Below, one piece after another: positions 6,971-14,753 of a stretch of 20,560 nt of DNA (positions are counted from its first letter, which is position 1; every line of letters begins with the position of its first letter). Made by a program: the position numbers and the translations under genes. The notes under the pieces were generated by a model, which worked only from the letters and a program-made list of their open reading frames with translations, was not told the origin of the DNA and searched no databases. Source of the stretch: a bacterium UBP7_UBA7824 (GTDB taxonomy: Bacteria > UBP7 > UBA6624); NCBI GenBank assembly GCA_002501535.1, contig DLTY01000046.1, positions 1 through 20,560 of the forward strand. Reading direction: 5' to 3'.

Positions 6971-7771
6971 ATGTTGAAGTTAAACAATTTTTATTTGATT
7001 CTTTTTACCTTTGCGTGTATTTTTATCGTTTTAGATGATTTGAATAATTTTTTTATTGGTAATTTGCTAATGTTTGCATCTTTAGCATTGATTTATTTTT
7101 CTGCTAAAAAAGATTTTAAAAATTATTCTTTATTGGCAATTTCATTTTACATGGCTCATTATGCTGAAATTAATACCAATTTAGATTGGGCCAATATCTT
7201 TATTTTGACTTCTGTTTTTTTTCTTATGGTTTGGGTTCCGGCAAGATTTTCTTCTGGACTTATTAGTTTTGATTTTAGGTTTAAGAAATGGGATAAAGAT
7301 CAATTTAAATGGTTTTTAACGACTGGTTTTTGTGCATTGATTATCCTTTATTTTTATTTTAATGATGCTTTAACAGCTACAGGTTTGCCAATTCACCGTA
7401 GTTGGTCGATAGAGGGTGGAGCTGGCTTGCCTCTAGATTTTATAAATTTTGAAAAAAGTGTAGTTTTATTTTTTGCATGTATGCTTTTGGGGTGTTGGGA
7501 TGAAATGTTTTTTGTCAATACGGTTTTAACTGTATTTAAAAAATCAAATCCATTTTGGCTTGCTAACACCTGTCAGTCTTTGCTGTTTGCAGCTTTTCTT
7601 TATGAACTAGCTTTTCAGGATTGGGGGCCTTGGATGATAATCTTTTTTGCTTTTATTCAAGGAAATATACTTAGGAAAACTCATGATTTAGTTTATGTAA
7701 TATGCTTACATTTATTTGCAGACACAATTTTATTTGTCTACATATTGAATGGCCACTATTCTTTTCTTTAA
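6971..7771 (+). CDS. Multi-span membrane protein, possible degenerate CPBP family
   Basis: A 266-residue integral membrane protein with about eight hydrophobic segments. The C-terminal half resembles the CPBP (CAAX protease/bacteriocin-processing) layout: WDEMFFVNTVLTVF would be the EExxxR motif, CQSLLFAAFLYE the FxxxH motif and VICLHLFADTILF the HxxxN/D motif. The first motif has D-E and no Arg, and the second lacks the His, so protease activity is doubtful. The ATG at 6971 was chosen over the upstream TTG at 6959, but neither has a good ribosome-binding site. The gene converges with the LMW-PTP gene, and the two stop codons share the palindrome TTAA. Family assignment is tentative. Confidence 0.55.
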   Translation: MLKLNNFYLILFTFACIFIVLDDLNNFFIGNLLMFASLALIYFSAKKDFKNYSLLAISFYMAHYAEINTNLDWANIFILTSVFFLMVWVPARFSSGLISFDFRFKKWDKDQFKWFLTTGFCALIILYFYFNDALTATGLPIHRSWSIEGGAGLPLDFINFEKSVVLFFACMLLGCWDEMFFVNTVLTVFKKSNPFWLANTCQSLLFAAFLYELAFQDWGPWMIIFFAFIQGNILRKTHDLVYVICLHLFADTILFVYILNGHYSFL

Positions 7772-8235
7772 TTTTTTTTTTCAAGATTGGAGATAAGGTT
7801 TTTAGTGCATTTGTAGACCAAATTAAAGACATGTTCAAATCCATCAGATCCGCCATAATAGGGATCTGGAACATCAGGGTTTAAAGTTGAACCTGAAGAA
7901 AAGTTTTCAAAATCCCTCATCAGTCTTATTTTTTGTTTGCATTCATCAGATCTTGCAAGATTCATTAAATTGTTTTTGTTTTCTCTGTCCATGGCAATGA
8001 TTAAATCAAATTTATAAAAATCACCAGATTCAATCTGCCTAGCTTTACTTTCAAGTTTTATATTATGTTTTTCTGCCGTTTCCCTCATTCTTTGATCAGG
8101 TAGGCTGCCAACATGCCAATTTCCCGTTCCGCAAGAGTCTGCTTCATTTTTCTTATTTTTTGAAAGATATTTAAAAATGCCTTCTGCCAATGGGGATCTA
8201 CATATGTTTCCAAGACAAACGAATAATATTTTCAT
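7768..8235 (-). CDS. Low-molecular-weight protein tyrosine phosphatase
   Basis: A 155-residue cytosolic phosphatase. The P-loop FVCLGNICRSP (nucleophile C7, with R13) follows directly on the first beta strand, and the general-acid loop VPDPYYGG with its paired tyrosines lies near residues 122-129. Both are diagnostic for LMW-PTP. SCGTGNWHVGSLPDQRM is the typical second block. In bacteria these enzymes often act on tyrosine kinases of polysaccharide export, but no such kinase is in the window, so the target is unknown. It is distinct from the ArsC-like gene about 2.4 kb away, which has extra cysteines and WNLPDP. The gene is divergent from sufC with only 19 bases between start codons. Confidence 0.93.
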   Translation of the reverse strand: MKILFVCLGNICRSPLAEGIFKYLSKNKKNEADSCGTGNWHVGSLPDQRMRETAEKHNIKLESKARQIESGDFYKFDLIIAMDRENKNNLMNLARSDECKQKIRLMRDFENFSSGSTLNPDVPDPYYGGSDGFEHVFNLVYKCTKNLISNLEKKN

Positions 8236-8237
8236 TA

Positions 8238-8247
8238 TAGAATAATA
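8238..8247. promoter_or_regulatory. Overlapping divergent -10-like boxes between LMW-PTP and sufC
   Basis: The 19-base gap must hold both starts of expression. TAGAAT (8238-8243) reads toward sufC, 11 bases before its ATG. TATTAT (8247-8242) reads toward the phosphatase, six bases before its ATG. The boxes overlap by two bases. Upstream promoter elements would lie inside the opposite gene. No Shine-Dalgarno sequence is present for either gene. Confidence 0.35.
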
Positions 8248-8254
8248 GTTAGCT

Positions 8255-9031
8255 ATGAAAGATGACTATATTTTAAACATTAATAACTTAAAGGTGTCCA
8301 TTGATGACAAGCAAGTTTTGCAGGGGATTGATCTTGATGTCAAGAAAGGTGAAGTCCATGCCATAATGGGGCCAAACGGATCAGGAAAAAGCACTCTTGC
8401 ATATTCCTTGATGGGACATCCCTCTTACGAGTTGGACTCAGGAGAGATTGAATTAGATTCAGAAAGCATTGTCGACCTGGAACCTCATGAAAAAGCTCAA
8501 AAAGGTTTATTTTTAGCTTTTCAGTACCCAATGGAAATTCCAGGTCTTCAAATGGAAAGCTTCCTTAGAAGTGCTGTTTCCTCCATAAAAGGTTCAGAGG
8601 AAACGAAAGACGTTTTTGAATTTCACAGGAAGGTTTTAAAAGAAATGAAATATTTAGGAATCGATGAATCTTTTGCTGATCGATATGTTAATGATGGCTT
8701 TTCTGGTGGTGAGAAAAAAAGAGCAGAGGTTCTTCAGATGTTACTTCTTCAGCCAAAATTAGCAGTTATGGATGAGACTGATTCAGGCTTAGACATTGAC
8801 GCAATCAAAGTGGTTGCAAAAGGCGTAAATAGATTAAAGGAAAAAGGTATGTCTATATTAATAATTACACACTACCAAAGGATACTGGATTACATTCATC
8901 CTGACAGAGTCAGTGTTTTAAGTGGTGGAAAAATATTGAAAACAGCTGGTCCGGAACTTGCAAAAGAGTTGGAAAAAACTGGATATAAAGATTTTGTTCC
9001 TAAAAAATCCTCTTTGGATGTTAAATTTTAA
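8255..9031 (+). CDS. sufC: Fe-S cluster assembly ATPase SufC
   Basis: A 258-residue ABC-type ATPase that joins SufB and SufD in the SufBC2D scaffold on which Fe-S clusters are built. Visible motifs are Walker A GPNGSGKST (39-47), the Q-loop at Q90, the SufC-type signature FSGGEKKR (149-156), Walker B with catalytic Glu in LAVMDETDSGLDID (169-182) and the switch His in ITHYQR. The D-loop SGLDID is typical of SufC rather than of transporters. It is the first gene of the suf operon; its TAA shares a base with the sufB ATG. No Rrf2-type regulator gene (IscR or SufR) precedes it. Confidence 0.97.
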   Translation: MKDDYILNINNLKVSIDDKQVLQGIDLDVKKGEVHAIMGPNGSGKSTLAYSLMGHPSYELDSGEIELDSESIVDLEPHEKAQKGLFLAFQYPMEIPGLQMESFLRSAVSSIKGSEETKDVFEFHRKVLKEMKYLGIDESFADRYVNDGFSGGEKKRAEVLQMLLLQPKLAVMDETDSGLDIDAIKVVAKGVNRLKEKGMSILIITHYQRILDYIHPDRVSVLSGGKILKTAGPELAKELEKTGYKDFVPKKSSLDVKF

Positions 9032-10446
9032 TGAGTAAAGAAGATAAATTTAGTCAGGATTTTTCTGAATTTGATAGTTATCAGTTCGGTCATCACGATA
9101 AAGTAAAGCATATCGCTTCTACTGGAAAGGGCATATCAAAAGACGTAGTAACAAAAATATCAGAATTAAAAAATGAACCTGGATGGATGACTGATATTCG
9201 CTTAAAGGCTTATGAGGTTTTTGAAAAAAAACCGATGCCTTCTTGGGGGCCAGATTTAAGAGAGATAAAATTTGAAGATTTTACTTATTTCATAAGGTCT
9301 ACTGAAAAAGAAAGCGATCAATGGGATGACATGCCAAAGGAGATACTTGAAACCTTTGATAAGTTAGGGATACCTGAAGCGGAAAAGAAATTTTTAGCTG
9401 GCGCAAGTGCTCAATACGAAAGCGAAGCTGTTTACCATAAGTTAAATGAAGAGCTGGGTAAAGAAGGTGTTGTGTTTTTGACAATGGATCAGGCTGTAAA
9501 AGATGAGCCAGATTTAGTAAAAAAATATTTTGGATCTGTTATACCGGCATCAGATAATAAATTTTCAGCTTTAAACACCGCTGTTTGGTCAGGAGGGTCT
9601 TTTATTTATGTGCCACCTGGGGTTGAGGTTAACACTCCATTGCAAACTTATTTCAGAATAAATGAAGAGGAATTTGGTCAATTCGAAAGAACTTTAATTA
9701 TTGCTGACAAGGGTGCTAAGGTTGTTTATAACGAAGGTTGCTCTGCTCCAAAATGGGCAAAATCATCACTTCATGCCGCTGTTGTAGAGTTGGTGGCTCT
9801 TGAGGATTCTCGTATCGATTATCAAACTATTCAGAATTGGTATAAAAATATTTATAACCTAGTGACAAAAAGAGCAAAAGCAGAAAAGAACGCTACTGTA
9901 ACCTGGTTAGATATAAATGTTGGTTCACGTATAACTATCAAATATCCATCAGTAATGATGATGGGAGAGGGTGCTAGAGGCGAAGTTCAGTCTATAGCTT
10001 TCGCAAATGAAGACCAGCTTCAAGATTCTGGAGCAAAAATGATACACGGAGCTCCTAACACAACAAGTGTAGTAACAAGCAAAAGCATCTCTAAAGGAAC
10101 AGGAAGATCTTCTTACAGAGGTTTAATAAAAGTTTTAAAAGGTGCAAAGAATTCTTCTTGCAGGGTCGAGTGCGATGCATTATTGATAAATGAAGAAAGT
10201 AGAACTGATACCTATCCTGTTATGGATATAGCAGAAGATGAGACTCAAATTGCACATGAAGCAAGCGTGTCAAAAGTAAATGAAGATCAGATTTTTTATT
10301 TGCAAAGCAGGGGAATACCAGAGATTGAGGCTATGAAGATGGTTGTAAATGGCTTCCTCGAGCCAATGGTTAAAAAATTACCTTTAGAGTATTCAGTAGA
10401 GTTTCAACGCTTAGTAGAGCTTGAACTTGAGGGCTCTGTAGGATGA
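9031..10446 (+). CDS. sufB: Fe-S cluster assembly scaffold protein SufB
   Basis: A 471-residue cytosolic scaffold subunit of SufBC2D. The parallel beta-helix core spans roughly residues 180-400. C381 (SSCRVECDALLI) and E410 (AHEASVSK) match Cys405 and Glu434 of E. coli SufB, which are needed for cluster assembly. C237 (VYNEGCSAP) matches Cys254, the residue implicated in accepting sulfur. The C-terminal helical part (DQIFYLQSRGIPEIEAMKM) pairs with SufC. It overlaps sufC by one base and sufD by four, so translational coupling is expected. Length is normal and all expected key residues are present. Confidence 0.97.
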   Translation: MSKEDKFSQDFSEFDSYQFGHHDKVKHIASTGKGISKDVVTKISELKNEPGWMTDIRLKAYEVFEKKPMPSWGPDLREIKFEDFTYFIRSTEKESDQWDDMPKEILETFDKLGIPEAEKKFLAGASAQYESEAVYHKLNEELGKEGVVFLTMDQAVKDEPDLVKKYFGSVIPASDNKFSALNTAVWSGGSFIYVPPGVEVNTPLQTYFRINEEEFGQFERTLIIADKGAKVVYNEGCSAPKWAKSSLHAAVVELVALEDSRIDYQTIQNWYKNIYNLVTKRAKAEKNATVTWLDINVGSRITIKYPSVMMMGEGARGEVQSIAFANEDQLQDSGAKMIHGAPNTTSVVTSKSISKGTGRSSYRGLIKVLKGAKNSSCRVECDALLINEESRTDTYPVMDIAEDETQIAHEASVSKVNEDQIFYLQSRGIPEIEAMKMVVNGFLEPMVKKLPLEYSVEFQRLVELELEGSVG

Positions 10447-11564
10447 ATCATATTTGGCCTGATAGAAAAAATGAATATTGGAGGAGGTCTGCTTTTCTTA
10501 GACCACCAGAAAATTTAAATCATTCTGTCATTCCTTCTGATAAAAAATGGGAATTAATGCCGAATTCTGATTCGGCAATTTCTTTTGACAACGGTGTTCT
10601 TTTGGAAGAATCATTTGCAAGAGGTGTAAAGGTTAAGAAGGTTGAACCAGGTTCATTCCTTAAAAAAGCTGGTTTTATTCCTGGCGGGCAAGCTTGGAAT
10701 GATTGGACTATCCTAAATGGTAATGTTTATGAGGTTACGATTAGTGAAAACTTCACGGTGGATCAGCCATTAGTTGTAAGGGAAAAAATTTCTTCTGGAG
10801 GCAATATTACTTCTAGTTATATTTTTTTTAATGTTGAGAAAGGTGTTGAACTTGCGGTTTCCTACCTTATGGAGGGCTCTGGCGATGGTTTTCATTCTGG
10901 TGGCTTTACCTTTAACCTAAATGATTCATCAAATTTAAAACTTATGCATTTTCAAAACATATCTAAAGAAAGCAAAGCCAGGTTTAATTGGGAAGTGAAA
11001 ACCTCAAAAGGTGCAAATGCAGAATGGCACCTAGCTGCCTTTGGAGGCAAGCAGGTTCGACATGAATGTAGACTTGAAATACAAGGAAAAGATTCAAATT
11101 CAAGTTTAAAAGGAATTTACATTCCCTTCAAAGGTCAGAGGCATGAATTTCAAACACAACAAGATCACAAGAAAGGTGATTCAACTAGTGATTTGTTATT
11201 GAAAGGAGCAGTATGTTCTGCTTCTAGAGGAACTTTTCAAGGAATGATAAACATTAGGCCTGATGCTCAAAAAAGTAATGCTTATCAAACTAATCGTAAT
11301 TTATCTCTTGCAAGCAATGCTAAAGTAGAAACGATTCCTGGTTTGGAAATAGAAGCAAATGACGTAAAGTGTTCTCATGGTGCCACTGTTAGCAAAATTG
11401 ATCCTTATTCTCTTTTTTACCTGGCCTCTAGAGGTATTGACAGAAAAGAAGCAGCACAACTTCTTGCTGAAGGTTTTTTCTATGAAATTTCTGATGATTT
11501 TCCCGATGAAATGAAAAATATTATCAATAGCGAAATTCAAGGAAGGCTTTTAGAAGCCTTTTAA
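10443..11564 (+). CDS. sufD: Fe-S cluster assembly protein SufD
   Basis: A 373-residue partner of SufB in SufBC2D, required for iron entry in E. coli. The conserved VKCSHGATVSKID at about 308-320 carries H312, equivalent to His360 of E. coli SufD, and C310 precedes it. The following LFYLASRGIDRKEAAQLLAEGFFYEI is the SufC-binding helical tail. The beta-helix core is more divergent than in SufB, as usual. The ATG overlaps the sufB stop (four-base overlap), and sufS begins three bases after its stop. Confidence 0.95.
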   Translation: MNHIWPDRKNEYWRRSAFLRPPENLNHSVIPSDKKWELMPNSDSAISFDNGVLLEESFARGVKVKKVEPGSFLKKAGFIPGGQAWNDWTILNGNVYEVTISENFTVDQPLVVREKISSGGNITSSYIFFNVEKGVELAVSYLMEGSGDGFHSGGFTFNLNDSSNLKLMHFQNISKESKARFNWEVKTSKGANAEWHLAAFGGKQVRHECRLEIQGKDSNSSLKGIYIPFKGQRHEFQTQQDHKKGDSTSDLLLKGAVCSASRGTFQGMINIRPDAQKSNAYQTNRNLSLASNAKVETIPGLEIEANDVKCSHGATVSKIDPYSLFYLASRGIDRKEAAQLLAEGFFYEISDDFPDEMKNIINSEIQGRLLEAF

Positions 11565-11567
11565 GCA

Positions 11568-12782
11568 ATGTTGTCATTGGGAAAATCCTTAAGATCTAAA
11601 TTTCCAATATTAAAGAGAAAGATTAGAGGAAAAAGACTTGTTTATTTGGACAATGCTGCCACAACACAAAAACCCATCGAAGTTATACGTGAGATTGAGA
11701 ATTATTACATGAACACAAATGCAAATGTTCATAGAGGTTTATATAAGTTAGCCGAAGAAGCAACATCTCAATACGAATCATCAAGAGAGAGAATTGCAAA
11801 ATGGTTTGATTCAAAAGCAGAAAATTTAGTTTTTACGAGAGGTACAACCGAATCGATTAATTTGATAGCAAAATCATGGGGTAATAAATATATATCAGCT
11901 GGTGATAGAGTTTTAGCTCCATTATCAGAACACCACAGTAATTACGTTCCATGGCAGATGATATGTGAACAAAAAGGCGCTGAATTTGTTTCCTTGCCGT
12001 TGTTGGAAAATCTTAGAATTGACAGGGTTATTTTGGAGAAAAATCTTGCGATGGGTGCAAAAGTTTTAGCTTTTTCAGCACAGAGTAATGTTTTAGGAAA
12101 CAAAGAGAATGTAAAAGAAATTTGTGAGCTTGCTCGAAAGTATGGTGTTACCACAATTGTTGATGGAGCGCAAATTGCTGGACATTCAAGATTTAGTATT
12201 CAGGATTCTGGATGTGATTTTTTTGCATTTTCAGGGCATAAAATGTTTGGGCCTATGGGTATAGGTGGTTTTGTGGCTTCAGATGAAGTTTTGAATTCTA
12301 TGCCTCCTTGGCAAGGTGGAGGAGAAATGATATCTGATGTGAAAAGAGATAGCTGGACTGCTGCTCAATCACCATACAAGTTTGAAGCAGGAACTCCCAA
12401 TGTAGTAGGTGCTATTGCTTTGTCTAAAGCCGTTGATATCCTTGATGAAGTTATTGAATCAGGTTTAGAGGATCATGTTTTAAATCTATCTAATTACGCT
12501 TATGAAAAACTTAAAGTTTTTGAGAGTGTTAAATTTTTATCAAAAGAAAAGCCTTGTGGTGCAATTTCTTTTTGGGTTGAATCCATACATCCTCATGATC
12601 TTGCAACGATATTAGATCAGGATGGAATTGCAATAAGAGCAGGTCATCATTGCGCTAAACCCTTACATCAATATCTTAATGTTCAGGCAAGTGTTAGGTT
12701 GAGCCTCCATGCTTATAATGATTTTGACGACATTGATGATTTTATAGATTCATTGAAAGGGGCCTTTTCTTTTCTTTTATGA
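11568..12782 (+). CDS. sufS: Cysteine desulfurase SufS
   Basis: A 404-residue PLP enzyme that removes sulfur from L-cysteine, leaving a persulfide on its active-site Cys. K225 in SGHKMFGPMG forms the PLP aldimine, D199 (VDGAQ) and H123 (SEHHSN) contact the cofactor, and C362 in RAGHHCAKP is the persulfide Cys of class II desulfurases. The N-terminal LDNAATTQKP block is typical. It overlaps sufU by four bases. The adjacency fits the SufS-SufU pair, in which Zn-bound SufU accepts the persulfide from SufS. Confidence 0.97.
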   Translation: MLSLGKSLRSKFPILKRKIRGKRLVYLDNAATTQKPIEVIREIENYYMNTNANVHRGLYKLAEEATSQYESSRERIAKWFDSKAENLVFTRGTTESINLIAKSWGNKYISAGDRVLAPLSEHHSNYVPWQMICEQKGAEFVSLPLLENLRIDRVILEKNLAMGAKVLAFSAQSNVLGNKENVKEICELARKYGVTTIVDGAQIAGHSRFSIQDSGCDFFAFSGHKMFGPMGIGGFVASDEVLNSMPPWQGGGEMISDVKRDSWTAAQSPYKFEAGTPNVVGAIALSKAVDILDEVIESGLEDHVLNLSNYAYEKLKVFESVKFLSKEKPCGAISFWVESIHPHDLATILDQDGIAIRAGHHCAKPLHQYLNVQASVRLSLHAYNDFDDIDDFIDSLKGAFSFLL

Positions 12783-13225
12783 GTCTAGAAGACCTCTATA
12801 GAAGTGTCATTTTAGATCATTATAGATCTGCGAGAAACAAGGGTAAGATAGAAAATCCTGACTTTCATGCAGTTGGGGACAATCCTGCATGCGGAGACCA
12901 GTTAGAAATTTTTGTCTCCTGTTTAGAGGATGGTACTGTTAGTGATGTGAAATGGAATGGAGAAGGTTGTGCAATATGTTGTGCAACTGCCTCCATAATG
13001 ACAGAATCTGTAAAAGAAAAATCAAAACAAGAAGTATTCAAGCTTGTTGAAAAGGTGAAAAAATTAATAAAAGGTGAACTGGATGATTCTGAAAAAGACG
13101 ATTTAGGCGAACTTATTGTTCTGGAAGGCGTTTCCAAGTTTCCTGTTAGGGTCAAATGCGCCACTCTTCCCTGGGTTTCAATTGAAATAGCCATGCAAGG
13201 AAAAAAAGAAGCCTCTACTGAGTAG
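12779..13225 (+). CDS. sufU: SufU, zinc-dependent sulfurtransferase partner of SufS
   Basis: A 148-residue protein of the IscU/SufU fold. The ligands C38 and D40 (NPACGDQ), C64 (GEGCAICCATAS) and C127 (RVKCATLPW) match Cys41, Asp43, Cys66 and Cys128 of Bacillus subtilis SufU. It also has the insertion between the second and third motifs that separates SufU from IscU. SufU normally binds Zn2+ and accepts sulfur from SufS rather than building clusters. Two extra cysteines (C67, C68) lie beside the second ligand. The last eleven bases overlap the 3' end of the convergent MFS gene. Confidence 0.94.
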   Translation: MSLEDLYRSVILDHYRSARNKGKIENPDFHAVGDNPACGDQLEIFVSCLEDGTVSDVKWNGEGCAICCATASIMTESVKEKSKQEVFKLVEKVKKLIKGELDDSEKDDLGELIVLEGVSKFPVRVKCATLPWVSIEIAMQGKKEASTE

Positions 13226-14438
13226 CTTTTTCTTCTGAGAATTTTATTTTTCTAAAAAATACATAATAAGTCAACGTAGATACAAGATATAAAAATGATG
13301 TGAAAAGAAAAGGCTCTCTGTAGCTTTCATTAGTTTCTATCCACACTCCACTTATTGGAGGACCTATAGTCCATCCCAAAGCCCATATTATCCCAACTAC
13401 CGCTAAAGACTTGCTTCTATGCTCTTGAGGTGTTATTTCCATTAAAAGCCTTGAACCAAGAGGATGTGTTGCATTGATGAGGGTTGCTCTTGCAACAAAA
13501 GAAAATATTGCAATTGTTGGATTGGTTGTAAAGGCTAGGATTACCAGAAAAGGAATTGAAAGAAAGTTAAGTATTGCAATTGTTATTGTCGATTGAGTTT
13601 TTTTAGCGACTATAGGAGCGATAAAGTAGCCAATAACAAGCATAAATTCTTGTATTGAAAAAGCATTTCCTATTTGATCATTGCTAAGTCCTATTTGGTT
13701 TGAAAGATATAGATTCATAAAAGGAATTGACATGCCTGCTCCTAACGCTAAAGGGGCGTGGTATAGCCAATATTTAGCAACAAGCCCATTGTTAACCTGT
13801 AAAAGTTCTTTGAATTTCGTATTTGATTTTTCTTTCTTTTTTGAATGATGTACATTTTTTAATTTTTTTAGTATTGAATATGAAATCATAGTAATGATTC
13901 CTAAAATTAAATACATGGTTTGAAAACTTTCCTTATTTCCTTTTTCATCAATTAACAAAGGTATAACTCCACCCAAGAAGGATCCAGCTGTTTGAAAAAT
14001 TCCACCGACAACAAAACCGAGCGTGTATCTATAATTTGCATATTTCTCTTTACCGACTGCTAAAAGAGGTTCAAATGCATGCAGGAGAGGACGAAATACC
14101 ATTCCTGCAAAAAATGATGAGGCAATTATGGTTGCTTGAGTTGTTGAAAAACCTTTAACTATAACAAATATGCCAAGTAAAGGTAAGCCGATGCTTATCA
14201 TTTTTCCAACACCGTTTTTATCCATCCATTTTCCTATTTTGTATGCGACAAGCATTGAACCAATTGAGGCAGCGGCAGCAGCATAGCCGGCTAGTTTTTC
14301 ATTAAAGCCAAGACTTTTTAGATAAAGATTGTAAGAAACCCTAGTAATTCCAAAATTAAGACCAAATATTGCCCATGATATTAAAAGAGTATTAAACCAT
14401 CGAGGTGCATCTTTATAAGCTTCTAGATATTTTTTCAA
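13215..14438 (-). CDS. Major facilitator superfamily transporter
   Basis: A 407-residue integral membrane protein with about twelve hydrophobic segments in two halves, joined by a basic cytoplasmic loop (KKLKNVHHSKKKEKSN) near residue 195. The loop after helix 2, KIGKWMDKNGVGKM, is the MFS motif A equivalent. No substrate-specific motif is evident; a drug or small-metabolite exporter is possible. The start is TTG at 14438 behind GGAGG (14443-14447). It lies 25 bases downstream of tRNA-Arg and may be read from the same transcript. Confidence 0.85.
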   Translation of the reverse strand: MKKYLEAYKDAPRWFNTLLISWAIFGLNFGITRVSYNLYLKSLGFNEKLAGYAAAAASIGSMLVAYKIGKWMDKNGVGKMISIGLPLLGIFVIVKGFSTTQATIIASSFFAGMVFRPLLHAFEPLLAVGKEKYANYRYTLGFVVGGIFQTAGSFLGGVIPLLIDEKGNKESFQTMYLILGIITMISYSILKKLKNVHHSKKKEKSNTKFKELLQVNNGLVAKYWLYHAPLALGAGMSIPFMNLYLSNQIGLSNDQIGNAFSIQEFMLVIGYFIAPIVAKKTQSTITIAILNFLSIPFLVILAFTTNPTIAIFSFVARATLINATHPLGSRLLMEITPQEHRSKSLAVVGIIWALGWTIGPPISGVWIETNESYREPFLFTSFLYLVSTLTYYVFFRKIKFSEEKATQ

Positions 14439-14442
14439 AACG

Positions 14443-14447
14443 CCTCC
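14443..14447 (-). promoter_or_regulatory. Strong ribosome-binding site for the TTG start of the MFS gene
   Basis: GGAGG lies four bases before TTG at 14438. The spacing is short, but no other start codon is available before the first membrane helix. Confidence 0.55.
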
Positions 14448-14463
14448 ATGTAAGTATTGAAAT

Positions 14464-14536
14464 CACCCTCGGAGAGACTCGAACTCCCAACCTACGGCTT
14501 AGAAGGCCGTCGCTCTGCCAGTTGAGCTACGAGGGC
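14464..14536 (-). tRNA. tRNA-Arg(TCT)
   Basis: The minus strand folds into a standard 73-nt cloverleaf: acceptor GCCCTCG/CGAGGGT, D arm GCTC/GAGC, anticodon arm ACGGC-CTTCTAA-GCCGT with anticodon TCT (reads AGA/AGG), a 5-base variable loop and T arm GGGAG-TTCGAGT-CTCTC. CCA is not encoded. The first acceptor pair is G1-U72, and the discriminator is G. G1 is also the last base of the stop codon of the preceding Zn-ribbon gene. Confidence 0.95.
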
Positions 14537-14751
14537 TATTTTATTCCAGGTAAATTCTGTTTTCTTTTTTCAAGAATCTCTTTCAAGTTTGGATGAGTTC
14601 TCTGCATGCATTTGCCATGCTTGTAGGGTGCAAGGTATTCTTCATTGCATTCCGGACATGTTCTTTGTCTGTACTCAACTCCGCCGTTGTATTCGTCCCA
14701 AATGAAATTGGATTTTTTTTCATATTTTCCAGAACTAACTGGGCTATCCAA
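14536..14751 (-). CDS. Small Zn-ribbon-like hypothetical protein
   Basis: A short protein of 71 residues that I do not recognise. Its only clear feature is a central TCPECNEEYLAPYKHGKC followed by QRTH, giving a CxxC pair plus a Cys and a His that could bind zinc. The C-terminus is charged (NLKEILEKRKQNLPGIK). The start used here is TTG at 14751, three bases after the stop of the preceding gene with an AGG upstream. An earlier in-frame TTG at 14787 would add 12 residues inside that gene. The TAG ends on the first base of tRNA-Arg. Confidence 0.55.
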   Translation of the reverse strand: MDSPVSSGKYEKKSNFIWDEYNGGVEYRQRTCPECNEEYLAPYKHGKCMQRTHPNLKEILEKRKQNLPGIK

Positions 14752-14753
14752 GA

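Noticed and set aside
12865..13194. 109-residue ORF antisense to sufU
   Set aside because: sufU has all its metal ligands on the other strand, and the antisense ORF shows only Ser/Thr-rich composition.
14439..14463. Integrase attachment site at the 3' end of tRNA-Arg
   Set aside because: No repeat of the tRNA end and no integrase gene were found in the window.
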